Shown: positions 54,747-64,000 of the stretch, in pieces
Layout: each line of letters opens with the position of its first letter
Position numbering within the stretch: the first letter of the stretch is position 1
Source of the DNA: Micromonospora olivasterospora
GTDB taxonomy: Bacteria > Actinomycetota > Actinomycetes > Mycobacteriales > Micromonosporaceae
Assembly: GCF_007830265.1 (NCBI RefSeq)
Contig: NZ_VLKE01000001.1
Coordinates: 3,596,001-3,660,000, forward strand
Direction of reading: 5' to 3'
Length of the DNA stretch: 64,000 bases
Made by a program: the position numbers and the translations under genes
The notes under the pieces: generated by a model
Seen by the model: only the letters and a program-made list of their open reading frames with translations
The model's database searches: none
Told to the model about the DNA's origin: nothing

Positions 54747-56366
54747 GTGCGTCCCTTTCCTGCGCTTGCCGAGAGCGTCGTCGATGCGTTGCTGGACAGT
54801 CGGCCTGCCATGGCGTCGTGGGCCGGGGACCATCGGGCCGACGACCGACTGCCCGACCTGTCGCCCGACGCGGTGGCCGCCGACCGGGCGATGCTGACCG
54901 ACGCCGCGAACGCGCTCTCCGAGCTCGACCCGGACTCCCTCGACGTCGCGGATCGGGTCGACCACGCCGTGCTCAGCGCCCTGGTCGACCGGGAGCTGTT
55001 CGAGTCGACCGAGATCCGGGCGCACGAGTGGGACCCGCTGAAGCACAACCCGGGCCCGCTGCTGCACGCCCTGCTCGCCCGCCCGTACGCCCCGGCCGAG
55101 GTGCGGCTGGCCCACCTCGCGGCCCGGCTCGCGGCCGTACCGGACGCCCTGGCCACGGCCCGCGCGACGCTGCGCGACATGCCGCGGGTCCACGCCGAGA
55201 CGGCGGTCGGGCAGTTCACCGGCACGGCGGCGCTGATCCGCGACGAGGTGCCGGGGCTGCTGACCGAGGCGCCCGCGCTGTACGACCGGGTCGAGCCGGC
55301 GGCCACCACGGCGATCGCCGCGCTGGAGGAGTTCGTCGCCTGGCTGCGTGCCGGCCTGGCCGCCGACGTGGGGCCGGGGCGCGACCCCCGGTTGGGCCGG
55401 CGGCTCTGGGAGGCCCGGCTCTGGCACACCCTCGACACCGAGCTGGGCGCCGCCGAGGTGCAACGCCGGGCCTGGGCCAACCTGGACCGGGCCACCGCCG
55501 AGATCCGCGAGGCGGCCGTCGAGCTGGTCGGCGGCCCGGCCGACGACGAGGCGGTACGCCGCGCGCTGGATCTGCTCGCCGCCGAGCACCCGGACGACGC
55601 CACCATCGTGGACCTCGCCTCGGTCACGCTCGACGAGGCGACCGACTTCGTCCGCGCGCACGACCTGGTCACCCTGGTCGACGACCCGTGCGTGATCCAG
55701 GAGATGCCGGAGTTCGCGCGCGGGGTGGCGGTGGCGTACTGCGACGCGCCCGGCCCGCTGGAGACCGCGCCGCTGCCGACGTTCTACTGCATCGCGCCCA
55801 CCCCCGCGGACTGGCCGGCGGCCCGGGTCGAGTCGTTCTACCGCGAGTACAACGACCACATGATCCGTAACCTGACGGTGCACGAGGCGATGCCGGGACA
55901 CTTCCTCCAGCTCGCCCACGCCCGCCGGTACGCGGGTCGCACCCGCGTGCGGGCGCTGGCCGAGTCCGGGCCGTTCATCGAGGGCTGGGCGGTCTACACC
56001 GAGGAGCTGATGGCCCGGCTGGGATTCGGCGGGCTGCCCGTGCGGTTGCAGCAGCTCAAGATGCAGCTGCGGATGACCATCAACGCGCTGCTCGACCAGC
56101 TCGTGCACTGCGAGGGCCTGCCCGAGCCCGAGGCGATGGCGCTGATGACCGAGCGGGGCTTCCAGGAGGAGGGCGAGGCCGCCGGCAAGTGGCGGCGGGC
56201 GCTGCTCACCTCGACCCAGCTCTCCACCTACTTCGTCGGCTACAGCGAGGTGGCCGAGATCGCCGCGCTCCGTCCCGCCGGGGTGTCGGTCCGCGAGTGG
56301 CACGACGCGATGCTCGCCCACGACTGCCCACCGCCGCGCCACCTGCGCGCCCTGCTGGGCGTGTGA
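54747..56366 (+). CDS. DUF885 family metallopeptidase-like protein
   Basis: This 539-residue all-helical protein of the DUF885 family has a gluzincin-like site: HEAMPGH with His379, then Glu412 in FIEGWAVYTEELM. The family is related to M3/M32-type peptidases and is predicted to cleave peptides, although few members are characterised. There is no signal peptide, so it is cytoplasmic. The start is GTG at 54747. It converges with the nudix gene, 7 bases apart. Confidence 0.9.
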   Translation: MRPFPALAESVVDALLDSRPAMASWAGDHRADDRLPDLSPDAVAADRAMLTDAANALSELDPDSLDVADRVDHAVLSALVDRELFESTEIRAHEWDPLKHNPGPLLHALLARPYAPAEVRLAHLAARLAAVPDALATARATLRDMPRVHAETAVGQFTGTAALIRDEVPGLLTEAPALYDRVEPAATTAIAALEEFVAWLRAGLAADVGPGRDPRLGRRLWEARLWHTLDTELGAAEVQRRAWANLDRATAEIREAAVELVGGPADDEAVRRALDLLAAEHPDDATIVDLASVTLDEATDFVRAHDLVTLVDDPCVIQEMPEFARGVAVAYCDAPGPLETAPLPTFYCIAPTPADWPAARVESFYREYNDHMIRNLTVHEAMPGHFLQLAHARRYAGRTRVRALAESGPFIEGWAVYTEELMARLGFGGLPVRLQQLKMQLRMTINALLDQLVHCEGLPEPEAMALMTERGFQEEGEAAGKWRRALLTSTQLSTYFVGYSEVAEIAALRPAGVSVREWHDAMLAHDCPPPRHLRALLGV

Positions 56367-56373
56367 GGCGAGG

Positions 56374-57159
56374 TCAGGCGGCCGCCGACGCCAGGTGGTC
56401 GATCAGCCACCGCGAGATCGAGTACGCCGGGGGCAGCTCCGGCGGCAGCGCGTCGAGCGGGAACCAGCGGGCCCGCACCAGCTCCCGGCCGTCCACGACC
56501 GGCTCGGCGGCCGGGTCGGCGGCGGTGGCGGTGAAGCCGGCCAGCAGCGTGCCCGGCCCGGAGATCGCCCAGGGCTGGCTGCCGAAGTAGGCGAGCCGGC
56601 CGAGGGCCAGCCCCACCTCCTCGCCGACCTCCCGGCGGGCGGCCGCCTCCAGCGACTCGCCCGCCTCGACGAACCCGGCCACCAGCGCCCACAGGTCCGT
56701 CGGCCCCTGCGCGTGGCGGACCAGCAGCAGCTCGTCGGTGCCGCCGGGCGGCCCCGGACGGGTGACCGCCACCAGGACGGCGGCGGAGAGCCGGATCGGC
56801 ACGTACAGCCCGCAGTCGGGGCAGCGCCGGGAGGACTCGCCCGGCACGTCGGCCAGTTCCGCCCGGCACGCCCCGCACCACCGGTGCGTACGCCGGAAGG
56901 TGAGCACGGCCAGCGCCCGCCCGGCCAGGTCGGCGAGCGGCGCGGGCAGCCCGGCGGCCAGCTCCCGCCACCCCCGCCAGCGGCCCGGCGGCTCGTCGCC
57001 GGCATCGACCGGCCCCTGCCAGCCGTCGGGCAGCTCCGCGCCCCAGGCCGGCCTCCCGTCCAGCGTGCCCAGCGGCACCCAGGCGGTGTCGGCGGGCAGC
57101 TCGGCCACCCGGGGGAAGCGGCCGTCCGGGCCGGCCAGCAGCTTCCGGCCGGCCACCAC
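56374..57159 (-). CDS. nudC: NudC-type NADH/NAD pyrophosphatase
   Basis: This 261-residue nudix hydrolase has a central zinc ribbon (CGACRAELADVPGESSRRCPDCG) and the nudix box GFVEAGESLEAAARREVGEEVGL, followed by the NudC motif SQPWAISGPGTLLAGFTA, close to the family SQPWPFP-S-LM. It splits NAD(H) to NMN(H) and AMP and may remove NAD caps from RNA. The start is a GTG in a run of two; no upstream in-frame start was found. The first 80 residues are divergent, as is usual. Confidence 0.9.
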   Translation of the reverse strand: MVAGRKLLAGPDGRFPRVAELPADTAWVPLGTLDGRPAWGAELPDGWQGPVDAGDEPPGRWRGWRELAAGLPAPLADLAGRALAVLTFRRTHRWCGACRAELADVPGESSRRCPDCGLYVPIRLSAAVLVAVTRPGPPGGTDELLLVRHAQGPTDLWALVAGFVEAGESLEAAARREVGEEVGLALGRLAYFGSQPWAISGPGTLLAGFTATAADPAAEPVVDGRELVRARWFPLDALPPELPPAYSISRWLIDHLASAAA

Positions 57160-57256
57160 CAGGGCGAGGTCCTCCGGGGCGGGCGGCGCGGCCGGCTCGG
57201 CCCCGGCACGAACCCGCCGCCGGACGCCCCCGGCACGAATCCCGCCGCCACGGCGG

Positions 57257-57949
57257 TCAGGAGCTGGTGGCGCGGTGGTCGACCACGCCGGCGCCGGGCG
57301 GCAGCTCGAAGCTGGCCCCGTCGACCTCGTCGGACCAGCGGGTCAGCGCCAGCTCCACCGACGTGCCGTCCAGCTCGCCCGCGAAGCTGCCGAGCGCGCC
57401 CTCGTTCGTCACGCAGGCGGAGAAGTCGCCGGCCGAGCGGCGTACGCCGACGCACGTGGCGTGGTGCCCGGCGAGGGTCGTGTCGCTCTGGGTGATCACC
57501 GCCTCCGCGTCGAGCGCGGCCTCGGTGAGCAGCCCGACGACCACCGGCGGGGTGACCAGGCCGCGCCGCTTCGCCTCGGTGAACAGCGCCACCGAGGGCT
57601 TCGCGTTCGGGGCGGGCGGGGCGAGCAGCGTGCAGACCGCCTTCGCCCGGTCGGTCTCGCACTGGGCGGTCGCCTCGGCGGTGACCGTGAGCTTCCCACC
57701 CGGCCAGGTGTACGCCGAGCGGGCCGGGCCCTGGGCCTGGACGATCGAGGCGGCCCGCCCGGCGGGGAGCTGGTAGTCGGCCGAGTAGGTCAGCTCCAGC
57801 GCCCGGTCCAGCCGGGCCGCGAGGTCGTTGACCAGGTCCGCCCGCCCGATCGCCTGTCCGGCGTCGTGGACGGCCTGACAGCCGGTGACGGTGAGCGACG
57901 CGATGACCGACAGTGCGAGCGCGCGGAACGTGGTCGAGGCGGCGGGCAT
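57257..57949 (-). CDS. Secreted lipoprotein of unknown function
   Basis: This 230-residue lipoprotein has Cys24 in the lipobox (SLTVTGC) and a mature domain with cysteines in pairs (ATAQCETDRAKAVC; ATCVGVRRSAGDFSAC). Its layout recalls LppX-like single-domain lipoproteins but I cannot confirm the family. The ATG at 57949 yields a normal signal peptide. It lies 97 bases upstream of nudC on the same strand and is divergent from eno across a 209-base spacer. Confidence 0.8.
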   Translation of the reverse strand: MPAASTTFRALALSVIASLTVTGCQAVHDAGQAIGRADLVNDLAARLDRALELTYSADYQLPAGRAASIVQAQGPARSAYTWPGGKLTVTAEATAQCETDRAKAVCTLLAPPAPNAKPSVALFTEAKRRGLVTPPVVVGLLTEAALDAEAVITQSDTTLAGHHATCVGVRRSAGDFSACVTNEGALGSFAGELDGTSVELALTRWSDEVDGASFELPPGAGVVDHRATSS

Positions 57950-57951
57950 GA

Positions 57952-59442
<1,491 letters not shown>

Positions 59443-59471
59443 GACGGGCAGCCTTCGGGGGAGGGGTGTCG

Positions 59472-60104
59472 ATGCAGCAGCGGCGCACACCGGGTGGTCA
59501 GCGTCCCGTCCGCCGGCCGGGTCACGCCGGCCGGCCGGGCGCCGCCCGCGCGCGGGCGGCGGCCCGCGACGGCGTCCGCGCCGAGCCGCGCGCCGGCGGT
59601 CGGTCGCCCGGCGCGGCGCGGGCCGCCGACGGGGTACGCTCCGCGAACCGTCCCGCCGCGGCCCGTCGTACGGCGGCCGCCGGCACCGTCAAGCGGCTCT
59701 CCGCACCCCACCCCCGACGGTTCACCGGGCGGGCCACCGTGCTGTTCGCGGTGCTGATCGCGCTCGCCCTCGCGTACACGTACCCGGTGCGCGTCTACCT
59801 CGACCAGCAGGCCGACATCGAGCGGATGAAGGCGTCCCAGGCGGCCCAGCGCGCGCACATCGCCGAGCTCTCGGACCGGGCGGCCAAGTGGCGTGACCGC
59901 GAGTACATCCGCATCCAGGCGCGGGAGCGGTTCAGCATGGTCTACCCCGGCGAGGTGCCGGTGATCGTGCTGAACGACCCGGCGGGCGCGGCCCGGGACG
60001 CCGCCGCCGGCGGCCCGCCCGCGCCGCCGAAGGCCCCGGAACCCTGGTACGACACCCTGTGGTCCAGCGTCCGGGCCGCGAACGCCGAGCGTCCCGCCGG
60101 CTGA
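59472..60104 (+). CDS. Septum formation initiator FtsB/DivIC-like protein
   Basis: This 210-residue protein has a basic Arg/Ala/Pro-rich cytoplasmic N-terminus (about 1-80), one membrane helix (VLFAVLIALALAYTYPV, about 90-106) and an extracytoplasmic coiled coil (YLDQQADIERMKASQAAQRAHIAELSDRAAKWRDREYI) ending in IRIQARERFSMVYPGE, the DivIC signature. It works in the divisome with FtsL/FtsQ. Its place right after eno is conserved in actinobacteria. The ATG at 59472 has GGGGAGGGG upstream. Confidence 0.92.
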   Translation: MQQRRTPGGQRPVRRPGHAGRPGAARARAAARDGVRAEPRAGGRSPGAARAADGVRSANRPAAARRTAAAGTVKRLSAPHPRRFTGRATVLFAVLIALALAYTYPVRVYLDQQADIERMKASQAAQRAHIAELSDRAAKWRDREYIRIQARERFSMVYPGEVPVIVLNDPAGAARDAAAGGPPAPPKAPEPWYDTLWSSVRAANAERPAG

Positions 60105-60129
60105 CCACCCGACCCAGCACCGACGAGAG

Positions 60130-60696
60130 ATGGGCACCGTGACTGTCGTACCACCGCAGGAGCCGGCGGCGGACTCCGTACCCCCGCCACGGCGGGAACC
60201 GGCCACCGAGGCCGACCTGGCCGCGGTGGCCGCGCAGCTCGGACGCCCCCCGCGCGGCACCCGGGCGGTGGCCCACCGCTGCCCCTGCGGCCTGCCCGAC
60301 GTGGTCGAGACGACCCCCCGGCTGACCGACGGGACGCCGTTCCCGACGCTGTTCTACCTGACCTGCCCCCGGGCGACCGCCGCCTGCAGCCGCCTCGAGT
60401 CCGCGGGGCTGATGCGGGAGATGGCCGAGCGGCTGGCGGCGGACCCGGAACTGGCCGCCCAATACCGGGCGGCGCACGAGGACTACCTGGCCCGCCGGGA
60501 GGCGATCGGCGAGGTGCCGGAGATCGCCGGCATCTCGGCCGGCGGCATGCCCGGCCGGGTCAAGTGCCTGCACGTGCACCTCGGCCACGCGCTCGGCGCC
60601 GGGCCGGGGGTCAACCCGTTCGGCGACGAGACGCTGGCGCTGGTGGAGAAGTGGTGGGCCGCCGGCCCCTGCGTGGACGTACCGGAACAGCGGTGA
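60130..60696 (+). CDS. DUF501 domain protein
   Basis: This 188-residue protein matches DUF501: AAQLGRPPRGTRAVAHRCPCGLPDVVETTPRL, FPTLFYLTCPRATAACSRLES, and GRVKCLHVHLGHALGAGPGVNPFGDE with a CHVHxGH-like set that could bind metal. The family is actinobacterial and its biochemical role is unknown. It lies between the division gene and the ppx region and is coupled to the next gene through a GTGA overlap. Confidence 0.93.
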   Translation: MGTVTVVPPQEPAADSVPPPRREPATEADLAAVAAQLGRPPRGTRAVAHRCPCGLPDVVETTPRLTDGTPFPTLFYLTCPRATAACSRLESAGLMREMAERLAADPELAAQYRAAHEDYLARREAIGEVPEIAGISAGGMPGRVKCLHVHLGHALGAGPGVNPFGDETLALVEKWWAAGPCVDVPEQR

Positions 60697-61202
60697 GCGA
60701 CGACGACGTCGTGGTGCGGCGGGCCCGCACCTCCGACGTGCGCGGCATCCGGCGGCTGGTGGACACCTACACCGACGACCGGCGGCTGCTCAGCAAGGCA
60801 ACCGTCACGCTGTACGAGGACGTGCAGGAGTTCCGCGTCGCGGCCGCGCCCGACGGGACGGTCGTCGGCTGCGGGGCGCTGCACGTCATGTGGGAGGACC
60901 TGGCCGAGATCCGCACGGTCGCCGTGGACCCGGCGTACCGGGGGCGGCGGATCGGGCACCGGATCGTCGCCGAGCTGATCGACGCGGCCCGGGAGATCGG
61001 GGTGGGCCGGATCTTCGTGCTCACCTTCGAGACCCGGTTCTTCGGCGCGTTCGGGTTCGAGGAGATCGACGGCGCGCCCGTGCCGCAGCCGGTGTACGAG
61101 CAGTTGCTGCGCTCGTACGACGAGGGCGTCGCGGAGTTCCTCGACCTGGAGCGGGTCAAGCCGAACACCCTGGGCAACGTCCGGATGCTGCTGCGCCTGT
61201 AA
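60693..61202 (+). CDS. Amino-acid N-acetyltransferase (ArgA/Rv2747-like GNAT)
   Basis: This 169-residue GNAT protein resembles the short actinobacterial N-acetylglutamate synthase: VRRARTSDVRGIRRLVDTY, the acetyl-CoA site IRTVAVDPAYRGRRIGHRI, and FVLTFETRFFGAFGFEEIDG. It would make N-acetylglutamate, the first step of arginine synthesis. The GTG at 60693 overlaps the DUF501 stop. No other arg genes are nearby. Confidence 0.87.
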   Translation: MSDDDVVVRRARTSDVRGIRRLVDTYTDDRRLLSKATVTLYEDVQEFRVAAAPDGTVVGCGALHVMWEDLAEIRTVAVDPAYRGRRIGHRIVAELIDAAREIGVGRIFVLTFETRFFGAFGFEEIDGAPVPQPVYEQLLRSYDEGVAEFLDLERVKPNTLGNVRMLLRL

Positions 61203-61349
61203 GCCGCCCTTGATCGCGTCCGGCATCCTGATGCGACGGGTGTCCGGCCGGGCCGCGGGGGACGGCGCTGCGGGAGGCCCGCTGGGCTCTCGCCGGGGAA
61301 GCGCCGGCTCGGCCGGCCGCGCCCGGCCCGCTGCCGTAGGGTTGCTGCC

Positions 61350-62297
61350 GTGACGACGCGCGTGGCCGCCATCGACTGCGGGACCAACTCGATCCGACTG
61401 CTGGTCGCCGACCTGCCCGACCCTGACGCCGGGCCGGACGCCCCGCTGGTCGACCTGGTCCGGCGGCTGGAGATCGTCCGGCTCGGGCAGGGCGTCGACC
61501 GGACGGGCCGGCTCGCGCCGGAGGCGATCGAGCGGACCCGGGTCGCGTTGGCGTCGTACGCGGCCGACATCGAGAAGCTGGGCGCGGAGCGGGTGCGGAT
61601 GTGCGCGACCTCGGCGTCCCGGGACGCCTCCAACGCCGGGGACTTCCGGGCGATGGTCGAGCAGACGCTCGGCGTCGCGCCCGAAGTGGTCACCGGCGAC
61701 GAGGAGGCCCGGCTCTCGTTCACCGGCGCGGTCCGCGGCCTGCCCGCCGACGCGCAGCCGCCGTACCTGGTCGTCGACATCGGCGGCGGGTCGACCGAGT
61801 TCGTGGTCGGCACCCGCGAGGGCGGCGTGCGGGCCGCGATCTCGGTGGACATCGGCTGCGTCCGGATGACCGAGCGGCACCTGCACGGCGACCCGCCGGG
61901 CCCGGACCAGATCGCCGCGGCGCAGGCCGACATCGCGGCCGCGGTGGACCGCGCGCTGGCGGCCGTCCCCGGGCGGGAGGCCGCCACGCTGGTCGGGCTC
62001 GCCGGCTCGGTCACCACCGTGGTCGCCGTCGCGCAGGGGCTCACCGGGTACGAGCCCGAGCGCATCCACCACGCCCGCGTGTCGTACGACGAGGTGGCCC
62101 GGGTGACCGCCGACCTGCTGGGGAAGACCCGTGAGCAGCGGCTGGCCATCCCGGTGATGCACCCGGGGCGGGCCGACGTGATCGGGGCGGGCGCCCTGGT
62201 GCTCCGCGTGATCATGGAGCGCGCCGGGATGCCGTCCGTGGTCGCCTCCGAGCACGACATCCTCGACGGCATCGCCTGGAGCCTCGCGCAGCGGTAG
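61350..62297 (+). CDS. Ppx/GppA exopolyphosphatase
   Basis: This 315-residue protein of the actin-like Ppx/GppA family has phosphate 1 AAIDCGTNSIRLLVAD, GDEEARLSFTGAVR and phosphate 2 VVDIGGGSTEFVVGT, with a C-terminal AIPVMHPGRADVIGAGALVL. It hydrolyses polyphosphate or pppGpp. The short, single-lobe length matches mycobacterial Ppx1/Ppx2-type proteins rather than the long E. coli enzyme. The start is GTG. The preceding 147 bases hold nothing I can support. Confidence 0.93.
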   Translation: MTTRVAAIDCGTNSIRLLVADLPDPDAGPDAPLVDLVRRLEIVRLGQGVDRTGRLAPEAIERTRVALASYAADIEKLGAERVRMCATSASRDASNAGDFRAMVEQTLGVAPEVVTGDEEARLSFTGAVRGLPADAQPPYLVVDIGGGSTEFVVGTREGGVRAAISVDIGCVRMTERHLHGDPPGPDQIAAAQADIAAAVDRALAAVPGREAATLVGLAGSVTTVVAVAQGLTGYEPERIHHARVSYDEVARVTADLLGKTREQRLAIPVMHPGRADVIGAGALVLRVIMERAGMPSVVASEHDILDGIAWSLAQR

Positions 62298-62321
62298 CCC
62301 ACGCCGAGGCCAGCGGCTCGC

Positions 62322-62390
62322 CGATCTTGCACTTTGGGCCCTCGATGTGGACGTTATGCCCCCTTTGTCGGGGCACAAAGTGCAAGATCG
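62322..62390. repeat. Perfect inverted repeat, palindrome family 5
   Basis: 15-base arms (cgatcttgcactttg at 62322-62336, caaagtgcaagatcg at 62376-62390) surround a 39-base loop that has its own weak pairing (ccccctttgtcgggg). It lies 25 bases after the ppx stop and just before a damaged membrane protein gene. It is the only copy seen in this window. Confidence 0.8.
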
Positions 62391-62444
62391 CGGGGACGTG
62401 AGTGCCGCCCGCAACCTGGACTCACCACGGTCACCACGGGCGCG

Positions 62445-63046
62445 GTGTTCGGGCTGCTGCCGAGGCTGGGCGGCAGCACCCTCGCCGCGCTGCTGCTCCT
62501 CGGCGCCTGCGTGGTCGCCTCGGTGTGGCTCGGCCGGCGCGGCCCGGCGCTGCGGCGCTGGCCCCGGCTCGCCGTCAACGCCGGCACTGCGGTGCTCGCC
62601 GTCTTCGCGATCGCCGGGTTCGCCGACGCGGACGGCCAGCTGGGCCGGAACGACTCCGGGTACCGGCCGGCCTCGGTGGACGCGCCGTACGTCCGGGACA
62701 TCTTCGTGTACGACAGCGAGGGGCGGCTCGTGGAGAACGCCCGGCTGTTCGACCAGGACGGCAACCCGATCCGGATCGGTTACCCGGACTGCGCCGACGG
62801 GTTCGTCGTGCCGCAGCCGGGCGCCCCGACCTACCCGTACTGCCCGGAGCAGGCGCCGTACCGGGCCGGTCCGGGAGCGGCCCCGTGCCGACGCCGTCCG
62901 GCGCACCCACCGTCGGCCCACTACCCGCGGCGTCGGCGACGGCCGCTCCCTCGGGCGCGGCCACACCGTCCGGGGCGGCCACCGCCGGCCCCGCTCCGAC
63001 GCCGGGCGCGTCCGCCTCGACCGCGGCGCCGGAGCCCACCTCCTGA
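62445..63046 (+). pseudogene. Membrane protein gene, truncated 5' and frameshifted 3'
   Basis: The frame from GTG 62445 reads two membrane helices (LGGSTLAALLLLGACVVASVWL, LAVNAGTAVLAVFAIAGFAD) and a conserved-looking domain, YVRDIFVYDSEGRLVENARLFDQDGNPIRIGYPDCADGFVVPQPG. Such domains usually end longer membrane proteins with further helices before them, so the 5' part seems lost beyond the family 5 palindrome. Near 62860-62880 the frame breaks. The next frame gives an Ala/Pro/Ser/Thr tail (PTPSGAPTVGPLP...APEPTS) ending at 63046. One added base would repair it. Confidence 0.65.
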
Positions 63047-63227
63047 CCTATGTGGTACGTCACACGTCGGGGGCGCCCGGTCCTCTGGGCGTCCTGACGT
63101 GCCGTGCTGCCCGGCCGGGTGAACCTCGGGTGGAAATTGGCTGAACGGACGAGCCGGACGGGACATCGCCCCACGATGGTGATCGCTACGGTTTCGTCTG
63201 CTCATCCGCACCTCGGAAGGAATCCCC

Positions 63228-63770
63228 GTGTCAGAGCAGGTCGCCACGCCCCCCGCCGCGTCGCCCGAGGATGCGCCCCGGCCCGCCGAGCCGACGGCGG
63301 ACGGGCAGGCGACAGAGTCGACAGTGGACGGCCAGGGGCCAGAGCCGGCGGAGGCGGACGGCGAGCAGCCGGAGGCGAAGCGGTCCGCCACCCGGAAGGT
63401 GGTCGGCGTCGTCGGCGCGGTGCTCGCCGTCGGGGTGGTCGCGGCGCTCAAGTTCGGGCTCGGCACCGCCGTGGCCGCCGCGTTCCACGAGGACGGCACG
63501 GCCGACGCCAAGGCCGGCGACTGCCTCGCCGAGCTGCCGGAGGTGGCCGACGGCGAGAGCAAGGACGTCAGCGGCGCGGAGATCGTCCCGTGTACCTCGA
63601 CGAAGGCGGTGTACACGGTGGCCGGCCGGGTGGACGCGCAGAGCGAGGCCCAGGCCAGGACGGGCGACGCCTGCAAGCAGTTCCTCCAGCCGGGTCAGGA
63701 GGGCTACTTCTTCTACAACGTCAAACCGGGCAGCACCGGCTACCTGCTCTGCCTGACGAAGCGAGCCTGA
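63228..63770 (+). CDS. LppU/SCO3897-like membrane protein
   Basis: This 180-residue protein has an acidic Pro/Glu/Ala-rich N-terminus (about 1-52), one membrane helix (KVVGVVGAVLAVGVVAALKFG, about 57-78) and an extracytoplasmic domain with four cysteines in a typical spacing (AGDCLAELP, IVPCTSTKAVYTVAG, GDACKQFL, GYLLCLTKRA). That pattern fits the LppU/SCO3897 family of unknown function. The GTG is preceded by GGAAGGA. Confidence 0.82.
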   Translation: MSEQVATPPAASPEDAPRPAEPTADGQATESTVDGQGPEPAEADGEQPEAKRSATRKVVGVVGAVLAVGVVAALKFGLGTAVAAAFHEDGTADAKAGDCLAELPEVADGESKDVSGAEIVPCTSTKAVYTVAGRVDAQSEAQARTGDACKQFLQPGQEGYFFYNVKPGSTGYLLCLTKRA

Positions 63771-64000
63771 CCGGCCCGTACGCGCGCCGGGACCGACCCG
63801 AACGGGCCCCGCCGCCGGTCGGCGACGGCGGTGCGGGCGACCGCGCCACCGTCGCCGACCGGCGGCGATCGGCGGGCGAACACGAGGTGAATGCCACTGT
63901 TCCGGCGCCTTCCGGCGGCCGTCGCGGCGTGGGACGCTACCGGCACGTAGGAACACCCTGCGACCAGCCAACGATGACTGACCGCTAGGAGGACGGGCCG
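63771..64000. other. Leader of a gene beyond the window edge
   Basis: No gene is supported here. An AGGAGG ribosome site lies at 63987-63992, eight bases from the window end, so a plus-strand gene almost certainly starts just past 64000. The 100 bases before it are less G+C-rich than average and probably contain its promoter. Confidence 0.6.

Overview
The window is very G+C-rich, uses many GTG starts, and carries actinobacterial markers: an acyl-CoA carboxylase epsilon subunit, a mycosin-type protease, DUF501, DUF4245, GTP-dependent PEP carboxykinase, an Rv1086-type short-chain Z-prenyl synthase and an LppX/LprG-type lipoprotein. Gene content and order suggest a Micromonospora-like member of the Micromonosporaceae. 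That genus call is inference; no rRNA or tRNA gene was seen.

Layout. 0-5 kb: an ABC exporter (ATPase cut by the window edge, plus permease), an MFS transporter, an O-methyltransferase and Maf. 4.9-8 kb: a minus-strand three-gene module with a mycosin protease, a helical PPE/WXG-like protein with a long Pro/Gly tail, and a second small helical protein. Part of it has clearly lower G+C. 8-14 kb: accE, a transmembrane Ser/Thr kinase, an AraC/GyrI remnant, an M50-like membrane protease and an ECF sigma factor with a membrane partner. 14-19 kb: acyl-CoA carboxylase beta, BirA, a PH-domain protein, a MaoC-like protein and two GtrA proteins. 19.6-25 kb: pckG, a membrane protein, a geranylgeranyl-reductase-like flavoprotein, a Z-prenyl synthase and trehalose phosphatase. 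25-30 kb: a small regulator with two unknown small genes, PIN-PhoH and a lytic transglycosylase. 30-41 kb: rhomboid, a ferredoxin reductase-like flavoprotein, a DMT transporter, glpX, DUF4245, a lipoprotein, xseBA, ispH and rmuC. 41-48 kb: ppc, a DUF3533/YhgE-like gene broken by an IS982-family element, an S66 peptidase and a GntR regulator. 48-64 kb: DUF6907, mfd, a SurA-like lipoprotein, mazG, DUF885, a NudC-type hydrolase, a lipoprotein, eno, a FtsB-like protein, DUF501, an ArgA-like acetyltransferase, ppx/gppA, a damaged membrane protein and an LppU-like protein.

Most of the window is housekeeping. PEP carboxykinase, class II fructose bisphosphatase, PEP carboxylase and enolase sit around the PEP/gluconeogenesis node. 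AccB, AccE and BirA form a carboxylase set, with AccE displaced by about 5.6 kb.

The less ordinary features are: (1) the low-G+C mycosin/helical-substrate module, with a composition break inside one gene; (2) at least five families of palindromic repeats placed mainly at gene 3' ends, sometimes supplying a stop codon or extending a reading frame; (3) an IS982-family element whose removal with one CTAG copy restores the interrupted frame exactly; (4) five frame breaks that would each be repaired by one added base in a G/C run, which look more like assembly errors than biology; and (5) a compact regulator locus at 25.8-27.3 kb with two near-identical operator-like boxes.
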